The notes below the pieces were generated by a model. It had not been told where the DNA came from and did no database searches. It was given only the letters and a program-made list of their open reading frames with translations. Below are positions 54,514-63,389 of a stretch of DNA of 64,000 bases, piece by piece. This stretch comes from Bacteroidota bacterium (GTDB lineage: Bacteria > Bacteroidota > Bacteroidia > Chitinophagales > Chitinophagaceae). The stretch is from contig JAGWRO010000038.1 of NCBI GenBank assembly GCA_028876495.1, positions 186,001 through 250,000 of the forward strand. The letters run 5' to 3'. Position 1 is the stretch's first letter, and every line of letters starts with the position of its first letter. A program made the position numbers and the translations under genes.

Positions 54514-54820
54514 CCCAAAGCCGGTTCCTGTCCATTTCATTCCCAGTAATCCGTTTTGTGAAAGAGGCTGCGGGATTTGTTTTATGGCATGGTAGTAGCT
54601 TGCGAACAAGTCTCTAATAAGCTTAATACCTATTCAGTCTTTCTGAATAACTAATATTTTTTGATAGAGTAATTTTTATACCTTTGTAAGGACAGGGAAG
54701 AAGTGGTAAAAAACGAACAGAAGTTGTAGTATTGTCTTTGACAGAATTTTGACATAACCATCTTATAACTAATTGATAATTATAGCCTGGAGAATCCGGT
54801 CCCGGGCACTATAAAATAAA

Positions 54821-54854
54821 AAGCCCGGAAGCTTTTGCTTTCGGGCTTTTTTTT
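54821..54854. terminator. strong bidirectional intrinsic terminator
   Basis: AAGCCCGGAAGC-TTTT-GCTTTCGGGCTT forms a 12-bp stem with one G-U pair, followed by a T-run on the plus strand. On the minus strand it is followed by TTTTTATTTTA. It ends the NmrA-like gene (minus) and any plus-strand transcript from 54690. Confidence 0.85.
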
Positions 54855-54901
54855 CAGTAAACCAACTTTTATTTAAGATTTTTATTTTGCATTAAATGGT
54901 C

Positions 54902-55852
54902 TTATTCCAAAGGAATCCGTTTTCCATTTTCTTCAAGCCACATTTCAAATGATTGTAATTCGGGGTTTAGCTCGCGCGAGTAATTTACATCCCTCACACT
55001 ATTGCACACCTCATCAAAGTCGCGGTAAAACTGGAACATGTTTCCCAAATCATCGGCACCGGGAAAACCAAAACCACGATACTGTTCAGGTGTCACTTCA
55101 TTATAAGTTACTTCTTCTTCCAAATATTTCGTGAGGGTTTTTGCCATCTCCGCACAGGTAACCTGGTCGCCGGCCACGCCTATTCTTTTACCAATCGTCT
55201 CCTCTCCTTTTTTAAAAATACCATAGGCACATTTGCCAATATCGGCTGCTGCTATACCTGCCATTTTTTTATCACCCATTGCAAAGGTGATCGAGAATTT
55301 ACCATCTTCGCCTCTTTTGGGCCCTGCACCAAAATAGATCAGGTTATCAAAATACCAGGAGGCCAGCATAAAAGTAACAGGTACACCCGCATCTATAAAA
55401 TATTGATCCGATTCTCCTTTGGCGTCAAAATGCGGAACCTTATATTTTCCACGCAGCGTTGGCATGCTGTCATCATCCAAAGGAACATACTTTCTTACAT
55501 CCTCTAATGTAGACCATATCACATGCTTCAGCCCGGCCTCTTTTGCAGCGTCCGCATAAATTTTGGCTTCGGCCATTTCTTTTTCAGGAGAAAAATGCGC
55601 CCAGAAAAAGGTTACAAAATAAGCGCCGTAAGCACCTTCCAGCGCCTTGCGCACACTTTCCGGATCATCGACATCTGCTTTTACTACTTCAGCGCCCATA
55701 GCTACCAATTCTTTTGCCTTATCTGATTCAGGATCTCTGGTAACAGCCCGAACTGCAAATTCACTGTTGGGATCGTTTAAAATGGCGCGGGCCAGGCCAC
55801 CACCCTGGGCTCCTGTTGCACCAAAAACTGTAATTATTTTTTTCTGAGACAT
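54902..55852 (-). CDS. NmrA-like NAD(P)-binding protein
   Basis: A 316-residue short-chain dehydrogenase-like protein. The dinucleotide loop is VFGATGAQGGGLA (9-21), followed by AVRAVTRDPESDKA and KADVDDPES. NmrA/HSCARG-family landmarks follow (KHVIWSTLEDVRKY, AKGESDQYFIDAGVPVTFML). The catalytic Tyr-Lys pair of true reductases is not obvious, so it may be a redox sensor or an isoflavone-reductase-like enzyme. It is a single gene with its own terminator, and resumes ordinary chromosomal content right of the element. Confidence 0.88.
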   Translation of the reverse strand: MSQKKIITVFGATGAQGGGLARAILNDPNSEFAVRAVTRDPESDKAKELVAMGAEVVKADVDDPESVRKALEGAYGAYFVTFFWAHFSPEKEMAEAKIYADAAKEAGLKHVIWSTLEDVRKYVPLDDDSMPTLRGKYKVPHFDAKGESDQYFIDAGVPVTFMLASWYFDNLIYFGAGPKRGEDGKFSITFAMGDKKMAGIAAADIGKCAYGIFKKGEETIGKRIGVAGDQVTCAEMAKTLTKYLEEEVTYNEVTPEQYRGFGFPGADDLGNMFQFYRDFDEVCNSVRDVNYSRELNPELQSFEMWLEENGKRIPLE

Positions 55853-56056
55853 ATTTGTAATTTTTTCTAAATTTAAGTTATTTTACTGTAACGCGGGGAT
55901 TACATCGGCCTGTCTTTTGTTTCAGCCGCTACCATCCAAAGCAAAATAAAAATCTTAAATAAAAGTTCTTTTACTGTCAGCCGTTACCGCATTTTTATAC
56001 ATCCCGATTTCAAAATAATTTTGTAGCTTGAATTCATTCACTATAACAATTTACCA

Positions 56057-56884
56057 ATGTCGCAATTCCAACTTTCACCTCAACAGATAGAATCTTACAA
56101 CAAAGACGGCTTTGTGATCGTAAAAAACTTTTTGCAGGCAAAAGAAATCGACAAATTATATTCGATAGCTACTGGTGATGACACTTTACGCAAAAATGCA
56201 TTTGATCTGAACGACCAGACGGGCAAAAAAACCAAACTCACCTTGTGGTATACGCCGGGAAATGACGCGTACGGCTTACTTACCAAAAGTGAACGCATGA
56301 TCAATTCTGTTGATCAATTGATGGATGGCGAAAGCGCCGTTTGCCATTTTCACAGCAAACTGATGCAGAAGGAACCAAAGGTTGGCGGCGCGTGGGAATG
56401 GCACCAGGATTATGGCTATTGGTATAAAAATGAATTTTTATTTCCCGATCAGATGATGTCGGTAATGATTGCCATCACTGAGGCGAATAAACAAAATGGC
56501 TGTTTACAGGTGATAAAAGGTTCGCACAAAATGGGCCGCATCGAACATGGCTTTGCCGGTGAGCAGGTTGGCGCTTCGCAACATTATGTTGACCTTGCTT
56601 TAAAAACCATGGAGCTGGTTTATGTAGAAATTATGCCGGGCGATGCCTTGTTTTTTCACAGCAATTTATTGCATCGTTCTGAAGCCAACCTTTCAGAAAA
56701 ACCGCGATGGTCTTTGATCTCCGTTTATAACAGGAGTTCGAATGTGCCTTACAATGAACCTTCACAATCTTCTACCGTTCCTTTAAAAGCTGTCCCTGAT
56801 GAAGCTTTGATGGAATGGGAAACAAAAGGCATCAGTGCTGCGGCTAATTTTTTGGAGAAAGAAAAAGATGAAGCCCTGAAATAG
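56057..56884 (+). CDS. phytanoyl-CoA dioxygenase family protein
   Basis: A 275-residue Fe(II)/2-oxoglutarate dioxygenase. The iron ligands are His116 and Asp118 in WEWHQDYGYW, and a distal His in FFHSNLLHRSEANLS near 202-209, with the nearby Arg for 2-oxoglutarate. The N-terminus reads QIESYNKDGFVIVKNFL, typical of PhyH. Substrate unknown. The gene is followed at 165 bp by an oxidoreductase and an MFS carrier on the same strand, so a small catabolic unit is likely. Confidence 0.88.
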   Translation: MSQFQLSPQQIESYNKDGFVIVKNFLQAKEIDKLYSIATGDDTLRKNAFDLNDQTGKKTKLTLWYTPGNDAYGLLTKSERMINSVDQLMDGESAVCHFHSKLMQKEPKVGGAWEWHQDYGYWYKNEFLFPDQMMSVMIAITEANKQNGCLQVIKGSHKMGRIEHGFAGEQVGASQHYVDLALKTMELVYVEIMPGDALFFHSNLLHRSEANLSEKPRWSLISVYNRSSNVPYNEPSQSSTVPLKAVPDEALMEWETKGISAAANFLEKEKDEALK

Positions 56885-57048
56885 GCAAATCCAACCCTTT
56901 TAAGAAAATCAAAACTAATAACGACAGTTAATACAGCAACCTCTCCAAAATAATCTTTAGATTTGTTTGCTTGAAACGTATTGTGGATTAAACCAAATCC
57001 AGTACAACAACTTAGAAAAATATTCACAGTAAAAAACAATTAGCAATT

Positions 57049-58230
57049 ATGAAATTAGCAATTCTTGGTTCCGGTTTTATCGCCCGTTTTTATGCCGATG
57101 CATTGGTTGGACAACGCAGAAAAGATGAGATCACGATCGTCTACAGCCGCACGCTTTCAAACGCAAAAACATTTGCCGACGATTACAAAGTGCCCCATTA
57201 CACAGATAGTATTAAAGAATGTGTATCGCATAAAGATGTGGATGCAGTGATCATTGGTTTGTCAAATGATATGCATCTTGAAGCCGTGCTTGCTTGCTGT
57301 GCTGCTGGAAAACATGTGTTGTGTACCAAACCTCTCGGCCGCAATGCCAAAGAGGCTTACCAAATGTTGCAGGCAGTTGAAAAAGCGAATGTTATCGGCG
57401 GGTATTTGGAAGACCTCGTTTATTCTCCTAAATCTTTGAAATCAGCAGCTACTATTCAAAGTGGCGCTATCGGTGAAGTAATTTGGGCTAAAAGCAGGGA
57501 AACCCATCCCGGCCCGCACAGCGACTGGTTTTGGGATAAAGAAAAATCAGGCGGCGGTGCCATCATTGATCTTGGTTGCCATTGCGTAGAATTGTGTAGA
57601 AATTATATCGGTAAAAATATGAGGCCTGTAGAAGTAATGTGCTGGGCCGATACACGCGTTCATCCGATAGATGCAGAAGATAATGCCGTGGCTTTGGTAA
57701 AGTATGAAAACGGCGCCATCGGCCAGTTTGAAGTAAGCTGGTCATTCCGCGGAGGAATGGATTTGAGAGAAGAAGTAATGGGAACTGAAGGAACGATCTG
57801 GACGAATAATTTTTTACGTACCGGTTTTGAAATGTTCACTTCAGGTAAAGGTGGAAATTATATTGCAGAAAAAGCGGAAAGCAATTCAGGTTGGCTTTTT
57901 CCTGTGGGCGATGAAGTAAATGAACTCGGTTACAATCACATGTTCACCGATATGTTTGACGCCATTGATAACAAAAAGCAACCTATGGAAAATTTTTATG
58001 ACGGTTATGTCGTAAACGCAATTTTAGATGCGGCTTTTGTTTCGGCAAAAAGTAAAAAATGGGAACCGGTTCAAATAGACGACTGGCGAGGTGTTGCCCA
58101 AAAGAAAGTGCAAAAAGAAATGACAAGTTATAATGAAGATTATTACCTTATCAAGGAAGAAGTGCTTCCTTCCGGAGAGAAAAAGTATATCATAAAAAAT
58201 AAAAAAACAGGATCGATAGAAAAAAGATAA
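57049..58230 (+). CDS. Gfo/Idh/MocA-family oxidoreductase
   Basis: A 393-residue NAD(P)-dependent dehydrogenase. The N-terminal Rossmann site is AILGSGFIARFYADAL (3-18), with the family signature GKHVLCTKPLGRNAKEAYQM near 89-108 (Lys of the catalytic region). The catalytic-domain stretch GGGAIIDLGCHCVELCRNYI is near 166-185 and GTEGTIW follows. Such enzymes oxidise or reduce sugars and cyclitols. It probably works with the PhyH and MFS neighbours. The C-terminus is Lys-rich and longer than usual. Confidence 0.9.
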   Translation: MKLAILGSGFIARFYADALVGQRRKDEITIVYSRTLSNAKTFADDYKVPHYTDSIKECVSHKDVDAVIIGLSNDMHLEAVLACCAAGKHVLCTKPLGRNAKEAYQMLQAVEKANVIGGYLEDLVYSPKSLKSAATIQSGAIGEVIWAKSRETHPGPHSDWFWDKEKSGGGAIIDLGCHCVELCRNYIGKNMRPVEVMCWADTRVHPIDAEDNAVALVKYENGAIGQFEVSWSFRGGMDLREEVMGTEGTIWTNNFLRTGFEMFTSGKGGNYIAEKAESNSGWLFPVGDEVNELGYNHMFTDMFDAIDNKKQPMENFYDGYVVNAILDAAFVSAKSKKWEPVQIDDWRGVAQKKVQKEMTSYNEDYYLIKEEVLPSGEKKYIIKNKKTGSIEKR

Positions 58231-58356
58231 ACTGATAGAAATCCTGGTTTGAAATAGCCTACAAAATAGTATTTTAAAATACCGTCATTGAGATGAGATA
58301 TCAGAAATCAGTTTAACACGGTTTTTATATATTCGCGGTAGCATTATGAATAGCCA

Positions 58357-59619
58357 TTGATAACATTCAAAGACCTTCACCCTACCACAAAGCGGCTACT
58401 CCTTGCACGTGCCTTCAGAAGTGTGGGCCAGGGTGCACTGGTAGTCGATTTGACTTTATACCTTCATGCGCTTGGATGGAATGGTTTTCATATAGGATTA
58501 ATACTTAGTATCGGGGGTTTGTTCGGCGCCTTATTGAGTCTTTTAATTGGTATAACAAGTGATCATAATAGAAGAAGACCCTTCCTTTTGGCGTATGAAG
58601 GCATTGTATTGCTTTGCAGTATCACAGCCCTTCTTTCCTCTCAAAGCATAGTATTGTCTTTTGCCATAATCCTGGCGGGTTTTGGACGCGGGGCAAACGG
58701 AGCCGCAGGACCGTTTTCGCCTGCCGAACAAGCATGGCTTGCCGAAGAAGTAGCACCACAACGAAGAGGAAGGATCTATAGCCTGAACACCGCGTTTGGA
58801 TTTTTTGGTATGGCTTTAGGTGCTTTACTGGCGATGTTGCCTGCGTTTCTTAGTAACAGGTTTGAAGGAAGTTCTGCTTTAGGAATTAATCCAACTGCGT
58901 ATCGCCCACTTTTTATTATTGTGGCATTGGCAACAATCAGTAATTTATTTTTGATATTTAACGCACGTGAACAATACAAAGGCCAAAAAAGAATAACCAT
59001 CGCGCAACGCAGTGAAGCTGAAAAGCAAATAAGGCGTAAGGAGAATAAAATGCTTACCGGCCTGGGCATTCTCAATTCCTTTAACGGACTAGCAGTGGGA
59101 TTTACAGGCCCGCTTATTTCTTATTGGTTTGCCATAAAATTTGGTGCAGGCCCTGCCACCATTGCGCCTATGATGGCGGCAACATTTTTCATCACAGGGA
59201 TTTCATCCGTTTTAACCGGAAGAGTGAGTGAACGAATTGGGATTGTAAAGTCAGTGGTCAGGGCAAGATTCTTCGGACTATTATTATTAATTGCGCTCCC
59301 GTTAATGCCATCTTATTGGTTGGCAGCGATGGTTTATTTATTACGATCCGCGCTTAATCGCGGATCTGTAGGAGCGCGCCAGGCACTCACGGTGGGTTTA
59401 GTCCGTGATGAGCGCCGCGGCTTTGCGATAAGTATTAATGCCGTGTCGATGCAATTGCCACAGTCTATGGGTCCCAGCGTTGCAGGGTATTTTTTCAATG
59501 GAGGCAATCTGACGCTCCCATTTTATGCAGGTGCACTTTGCCAGGCAATATATTTGGCGATGTATGGCCGCTTTTTTCGGCACTATAACAAACCGGATGA
59601 AGTTGAAGAAAAGCAATAA
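58357..59619 (+). CDS. MFS transporter
   Basis: A 420-residue carrier with about 12 hydrophobic spans. The family loop between helices 2 and 3 reads GITSDHNRRRPFLLAYEG (about 66-83), and helix 5-6 contains EVAPQRRGRIYSLNTAFGF. The corresponding loop in the second half is TGRVSERIGIVKSVVRARF. The start seems to be a TTG (58357-58359), since no ATG or GTG precedes the first helix in frame. Substrate unknown; perhaps a sugar or the product of the two upstream enzymes. Confidence 0.85.
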   Translation: MITFKDLHPTTKRLLLARAFRSVGQGALVVDLTLYLHALGWNGFHIGLILSIGGLFGALLSLLIGITSDHNRRRPFLLAYEGIVLLCSITALLSSQSIVLSFAIILAGFGRGANGAAGPFSPAEQAWLAEEVAPQRRGRIYSLNTAFGFFGMALGALLAMLPAFLSNRFEGSSALGINPTAYRPLFIIVALATISNLFLIFNAREQYKGQKRITIAQRSEAEKQIRRKENKMLTGLGILNSFNGLAVGFTGPLISYWFAIKFGAGPATIAPMMAATFFITGISSVLTGRVSERIGIVKSVVRARFFGLLLLIALPLMPSYWLAAMVYLLRSALNRGSVGARQALTVGLVRDERRGFAISINAVSMQLPQSMGPSVAGYFFNGGNLTLPFYAGALCQAIYLAMYGRFFRHYNKPDEVEEKQ

Positions 59620-59820
59620 ATCCATTTCAGTAATAATCACACCTTAAGGTTTTGACCAATATAAATAATTTTTAGATGGAATAACGGAAACGCAGATGAA
59701 TTACTCTTAAGAACTATTGGATAGTGCGGTAGATTTTCATCATACAATGCTAAATTTGATAAACTGAAATTTCCCCGTAGCACCTTGTTTCATGTTCACT
59801 AATTAGTTACCTTTTAAAAA

Positions 59821-60201
59821 ATGCAAAGAGTAATAACTACGTATGGGAAATATTTTATGGAGTTTTATTCTTCGCTCGACAAAGGGGTTCAGTAAAAGAT
59901 AGATTATGTTTTTGAAATGATTAAGATTGCAGACAAAATCCCCAAGAAGTTTTTTGATCACTTAACAGGAACGGATGGTATTTATGAAATCAGAATTGAG
60001 TATGAAAGCAATATTTACAGGATACTTTGCTTTTTTGACAAAGGCAATTTGGTAGTATTGATCAATTCATTTCAAAAGAAAACACAAAAGACGCCGTCGA
60101 ATGAAATTAAAATGGCGGAGAAACTAAAGAAACAATATTTTATAGATAAAAGGATTTACAATGAAAACAAAAACAGTAACACTAAAAAGACCAAAAAATA
60201 A
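59821..60201 (+). pseudogene. higB: HigB/RelE-type toxin gene with in-frame TAA
   Basis: From the ATG at 59821 the frame reads MQRVITTYGKYFMEFYSSLD then KGVQ and a TAA (59893-59895). It continues in the same frame KIDYVFEMIKIADKIPKKFF to a stop at 60201. The whole matches phage-derived Gp49-like/HigB toxins, where the stop position is normally Glu (VQEKIDYV). The remaining core (YEIRIEYESNIYRILCFFDK, LINSFQKKTQKTP) is well preserved. A shorter product could start at the ATG at 59917 but would lack the first beta strand and helix. It overlaps the antitoxin gene by 41 bp. Confidence 0.78.
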
Positions 60202-60484
60202 AATTGGTTATTGGAACGATCACGTAGACGAAAAATATGGTAAAGTCGGAACTGTTTCAAGGACCGAATTTGAAAGCAAAGCACAAGCGTTTGTAATTGG
60301 AGAGTTATTGAAGGAGGAAAGAAGTAAAGCTAACTTAACACAACAGGCTTTAGCTGAAAAAACAGGTACAAAAAAAAGTTACATTTCACGTATTGAAAAC
60401 GGAAAAGCGGATATTCAATTATCCACTTTGTATAAATTAATCGAACAAGGGTTGAATAGAAAACTTGAGTTATATATCCGGTAG
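60161..60484 (+). CDS. higA: XRE-family antitoxin (HigA-like)
   Basis: A 107-residue protein with a C-terminal helix-turn-helix (KANLTQQALAEKTGTKKSYI followed by SRIENGKADIQLSTLYKLIE, about 57-96) and a charged N-terminal arm that would mask the toxin. It overlaps the toxin frame by 41 bp, the toxin-first order of HigBA systems. Intact. With the toxin broken, it may persist as a plain DNA-binding regulator. Confidence 0.85.
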   Translation: MKTKTVTLKRPKNKIGYWNDHVDEKYGKVGTVSRTEFESKAQAFVIGELLKEERSKANLTQQALAEKTGTKKSYISRIENGKADIQLSTLYKLIEQGLNRKLELYIR

Positions 60485-60516
60485 AAAAAGTGTAACATAT
60501 AGATTTACCTCCGTAA

Positions 60517-60816
60517 ATGAAAAAATTAAAAAACATACATCCCGGAAAAATTCTGCAGGAAGAATTTTTAATTCCTTTAGAAATTAGCGCATACAAACTA
60601 TCAAAAGATATAGGAATTCCACAGACAAGCGTTTCCGCTATCATAAAAGGAAACAGGCGAATAACTGCTGATACTGCACTAAGGCTGTCAAAATATTTTG
60701 GAAACTCTGCAAAGTTTTGGCTCGGGCTTCAGGACGATTTTGATATCGAAGAGGAAAGAAAGGGAAAAAAAGCTGAACTGAATGCTATCAGGCAATGGGC
60801 CGGCAATGCCGCATAA
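60517..60816 (+). CDS. higA: HigA-family addiction module antitoxin without its toxin
   Basis: A 99-residue XRE protein of the HigA/VapI type: NIHPGKILQEEFLIPLEISA (5-24), then YKLSKDIGIPQTSVSAIIKG (helix-turn-helix) and the family stretch DTALRLSKYFGNSAKFWLGL. It normally follows a ~90-residue RelE-like HigB. Here the preceding gene is a different antitoxin 32 bp upstream, so this copy is an orphan. It could repress this locus. Confidence 0.85.
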   Translation: MKKLKNIHPGKILQEEFLIPLEISAYKLSKDIGIPQTSVSAIIKGNRRITADTALRLSKYFGNSAKFWLGLQDDFDIEEERKGKKAELNAIRQWAGNAA

Positions 60817-60859
60817 CAACCTTTTTCCGAATTCATCACGAAATAAAAAATTTCCCTTT

Positions 60860-62911
60860 TTATTCTTTTACTGTAACCTGCCCTTCCTCAGCTTTGTATT
60901 TGGCAACTACCTCATCCAGCATGTTTTTAAATTTATCTACATCTGAATTGTAGCCGTAGCCTTCCGGCTCGAGGCGTTTTTCGTTGGCATCCAAAAAGAA
61001 ATAATAAGGTTGTGTGTTGGCATTATATTTAGAAACCTGTAGATCAGCATTCTTTGCACCAAGCGTGGTTACTTTCTGGTTCAGCGCTTTGGAATAATAT
61101 TGTTCGGAGGGTTGCAGGTCAACATTGTTTACGTCAACATATAAAGACACGATGACAAAATTATTTTTTAAACGCTTCATCACTTCCGGATCGCTCCACA
61201 CCTCCCCTTCCATTTTTCGGCAGTTCACACAATTAATGCCTGTAAAATCAAGCATCAGCGGACGATGTAATTTCCTCGCCACATTCAAAGCTTCGTTGTA
61301 ATCAAAATAAGTGGTCATGCCATATTTGGTAACCACATCCGGCTCGTACATTCTCATCCTGTCGTAATATTTTACAGGGCGCGGCAATGCGGCTGTTGAG
61401 GAGCCAGTGGCATGTGAATGATTATTTTGAGGAACAGAAGCTGATGTAAAATCCTGTGTTCCCATTGGTGGCAGAAAAGCACTGATCGCTTTTAATGGTG
61501 CACCCCACAAGCCGGGAATCATATATACCACAAACGAAAAAGAAGCAATTGCGAAGAACAATCGCGTCACGCTTATATAAGGAACATCAAAATCGTTTTT
61601 AGGCAATTCATCATCATGACTGAATTTTATTTTTCCCATCAAATAAAAACCAAGCAATGCAAAGATCACCACCCACAAACTGATAAATACCTCACGATCG
61701 AGAATGCGCCAACCCTTTGAAAGATCGGCATTGGATAAGAATTTTAAAGCAAGCGCCAGCTCCAAAAAACCAAGCGTAACTTTTACCGCATTTAACCACC
61801 CTCCTGCTTTTCCTAACACATTTAATTTGCCGGGGAAAAATGCAAACAAAGCAAAAGGCAAAGCCAGTGCTAGTGAAAAACCGAACATGCCAATGAGCGG
61901 CCCCCAATAACTTCCTCTTGCGGCTATTACCAATAAATTTCCAATGATAGGACCCGTACACGAAAATGAAACGACCACTAAAGTTAGCGCCATAAAAAAG
62001 ATACCCAAAAAGCTTCCGGTACTGGCTTTGCTGTCAGCCTTATTTCCCCACGAACTGGGCAAAGCAATTTCAAAAGCGCCCAGAAAAGAAATACCGAACA
62101 ATAAAAATAACGTGAAGAAAATAAGATTGGCGATCCAGTTGGTAGCCAGGTTATTTAAAGCCGTAGGACCAAAAATAACAGTGATCAAAAATCCCAATAA
62201 GGTAAAAATAAAAACGATCGACGAAGAATAAAGAATAGCATTTTTAATGCCTTCAGTTTTGTTCCTGCTTCTTTTGGTAAAGAAACTTACAGTAACAGGA
62301 ATCATTGAGTACACGCAAGGTGTAATCAGCGCAAGCAACCCTCCTCCAAACGCAGCAAAAAATATCCACGTAAGTGACCTGGTTGCCACAGAACCACCGG
62401 CTGGCGAAGGGTTCAACTGCGCTCCTGTTGAAGAAATGCTTTTTGATTGAGGTAAAATAAATGTCTTGAATTTGCTTTCGCCCGGCAGATAGTCAGCGCC
62501 TTTTTGGTACATGTAACTTACCTCACCTTTCAACAAAAAACTGTCAGATAATGAAGCCGCCACTTTTTGTTTCCACTCAACCGAATCTGTAAAATAATGA
62601 ACCTCGCTGTTCAACGAAGCATCCTTTGACTTTTGTTCATCGCCTTTCTGAAACAATGAATCTCTTAATAATTTTTTTTGTAAAGGATCGAAGCTGATGG
62701 AAGAATATAAGACGTCATTGGGTGAATGCTGTAACGCAAACAATTTAATGCCCGGGTTTATTTTTGCAGCGATATTAAACATCACTTCGCTGTCGTTTAT
62801 CCTTTGGTAATTATAAGAAAATTTTACCGCAGAAGAATCCTGGGCAAAAACTTTGGCAGAAAGAAAAAAGCAAAACCATAAAGCCAAAAGGCCGGTGAAA
62901 AACCTGTTCAT
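60860..62911 (-). CDS. dsbD: DsbD-type thiol:disulfide interchange protein
   Basis: A 683-residue protein with a signal peptide (1-23) and a periplasmic N-terminal domain to ~170. The eight-helix CcdA-like core is at 175-490, with the redox cysteines in ALITPCVYSMIPVTVSF (near 201) and SFSCTGPIIGNLL (near 320). The C-terminal thioredoxin domain has INCVNC (near 560-564). It carries electrons from cytosolic thioredoxin to periplasmic thiols. The separate N-terminal DsbD-like domain protein is encoded 28 bp upstream and should be its partner. Confidence 0.9.
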   Translation of the reverse strand: MNRFFTGLLALWFCFFLSAKVFAQDSSAVKFSYNYQRINDSEVMFNIAAKINPGIKLFALQHSPNDVLYSSISFDPLQKKLLRDSLFQKGDEQKSKDASLNSEVHYFTDSVEWKQKVAASLSDSFLLKGEVSYMYQKGADYLPGESKFKTFILPQSKSISSTGAQLNPSPAGGSVATRSLTWIFFAAFGGGLLALITPCVYSMIPVTVSFFTKRSRNKTEGIKNAILYSSSIVFIFTLLGFLITVIFGPTALNNLATNWIANLIFFTLFLLFGISFLGAFEIALPSSWGNKADSKASTGSFLGIFFMALTLVVVSFSCTGPIIGNLLVIAARGSYWGPLIGMFGFSLALALPFALFAFFPGKLNVLGKAGGWLNAVKVTLGFLELALALKFLSNADLSKGWRILDREVFISLWVVIFALLGFYLMGKIKFSHDDELPKNDFDVPYISVTRLFFAIASFSFVVYMIPGLWGAPLKAISAFLPPMGTQDFTSASVPQNNHSHATGSSTAALPRPVKYYDRMRMYEPDVVTKYGMTTYFDYNEALNVARKLHRPLMLDFTGINCVNCRKMEGEVWSDPEVMKRLKNNFVIVSLYVDVNNVDLQPSEQYYSKALNQKVTTLGAKNADLQVSKYNANTQPYYFFLDANEKRLEPEGYGYNSDVDKFKNMLDEVVAKYKAEEGQVTVKE

Positions 62912-62939
62912 TAAAAACTGTTTTATTTAACTTCTTTTA

Positions 62940-63389
62940 TCAGAGTGCAACGGACAATTTCCTGGTGGATGGGGGTAAACATTGTTTATCGTTGCACACC
63001 ATAAATTCTACCGCCACATTTACAGATGTTTTTACAGGCGCTTTTAATTTTACCAACTGAACAAAATCAACGGTATTGGAAAACTGTTTTACATCCACAC
63101 CAAAAAGTGGCTCGTGGTGCTGTTCCAGTTTGCCCACTTCTTTCGCCTTTCCTTGAACAATTACCAATGGATTTTTGGTAAAAGTAATGCTTGTGGGGAT
63201 GGGCCCGCCATCTGGTGTTGTTTGCGAATAAATATGCCAGCCACGATCAATAGTTGCTGTAATATGTACTTCGTAAGTTTTATCAGCAATTTTTTTAGAG
63301 GTAGCAGTCCACTCAACCGGGTTTTGAATTTGCGCAAATAAAATATTTGAAAATAAAAGCAAAAACGATATTGTAATAATTCTCTTCAT
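62940..63389 (-). CDS. secreted DsbD N-terminal-domain-like protein
   Basis: A 149-residue protein with a signal peptide (1-19, ILFAQ). The mature immunoglobulin-like domain has WHIYSQTTPDGGPIPTSITF and VEFMVCNDKQCLPPSTRKL near the C-terminus, the cysteine pair (C-x4-C) of the DsbD alpha domain. It accepts electrons from the membrane core and passes them to periplasmic clients. It is made as a separate chain just upstream of the dsbD-like gene. Confidence 0.85.
   Translation of the reverse strand: MKRIITISFLLLFSNILFAQIQNPVEWTATSKKIADKTYEVHITATIDRGWHIYSQTTPDGGPIPTSITFTKNPLVIVQGKAKEVGKLEQHHEPLFGVDVKQFSNTVDFVQLVKLKAPVKTSVNVAVEFMVCNDKQCLPPSTRKLSVAL

Larger units (their letters stand above)
54136..54901. 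other. right border of the mobile element, no clear gene
   Basis: Beyond the repeat copy, a plus-strand frame of 48 codons starts at 54172 (MSKPSKSLFRKLEELKYVPA) and ends at a TAA, but I recognise nothing in it. A TACCTTTG box at 54679-54686 matches the -7 consensus and is followed ~130 bp later by a strong terminator, so a small RNA is possible. The segment GAATCCGGTCCCGGGCACTA (54792-54811) resembles the 3' end of a tRNA gene, the usual integration site, but no tRNA is present. Confidence 0.4.

Noticed and set aside
35657-54600. A complete, self-transmissible conjugative element
   Set aside because: No integrase, VirB4-type ATPase or other mating-channel genes are visible, and traF is broken. 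Only mobilization functions and traE remain in the window.
54786-54812. A tRNA gene at the right border
   Set aside because: Only a short 3'-end-like sequence is present. No anticodon arm, D arm or matching 5' acceptor strand can be found.
32192-60201. Stop-codon reassignment or programmed recoding as the cause of the in-frame stops
   Set aside because: All three stop codons occur at the broken sites and the expected residues differ (Gly, Trp, Gly, probably a charged residue, Glu), while hundreds of other genes here end normally. Independent mutations explain the pattern better.
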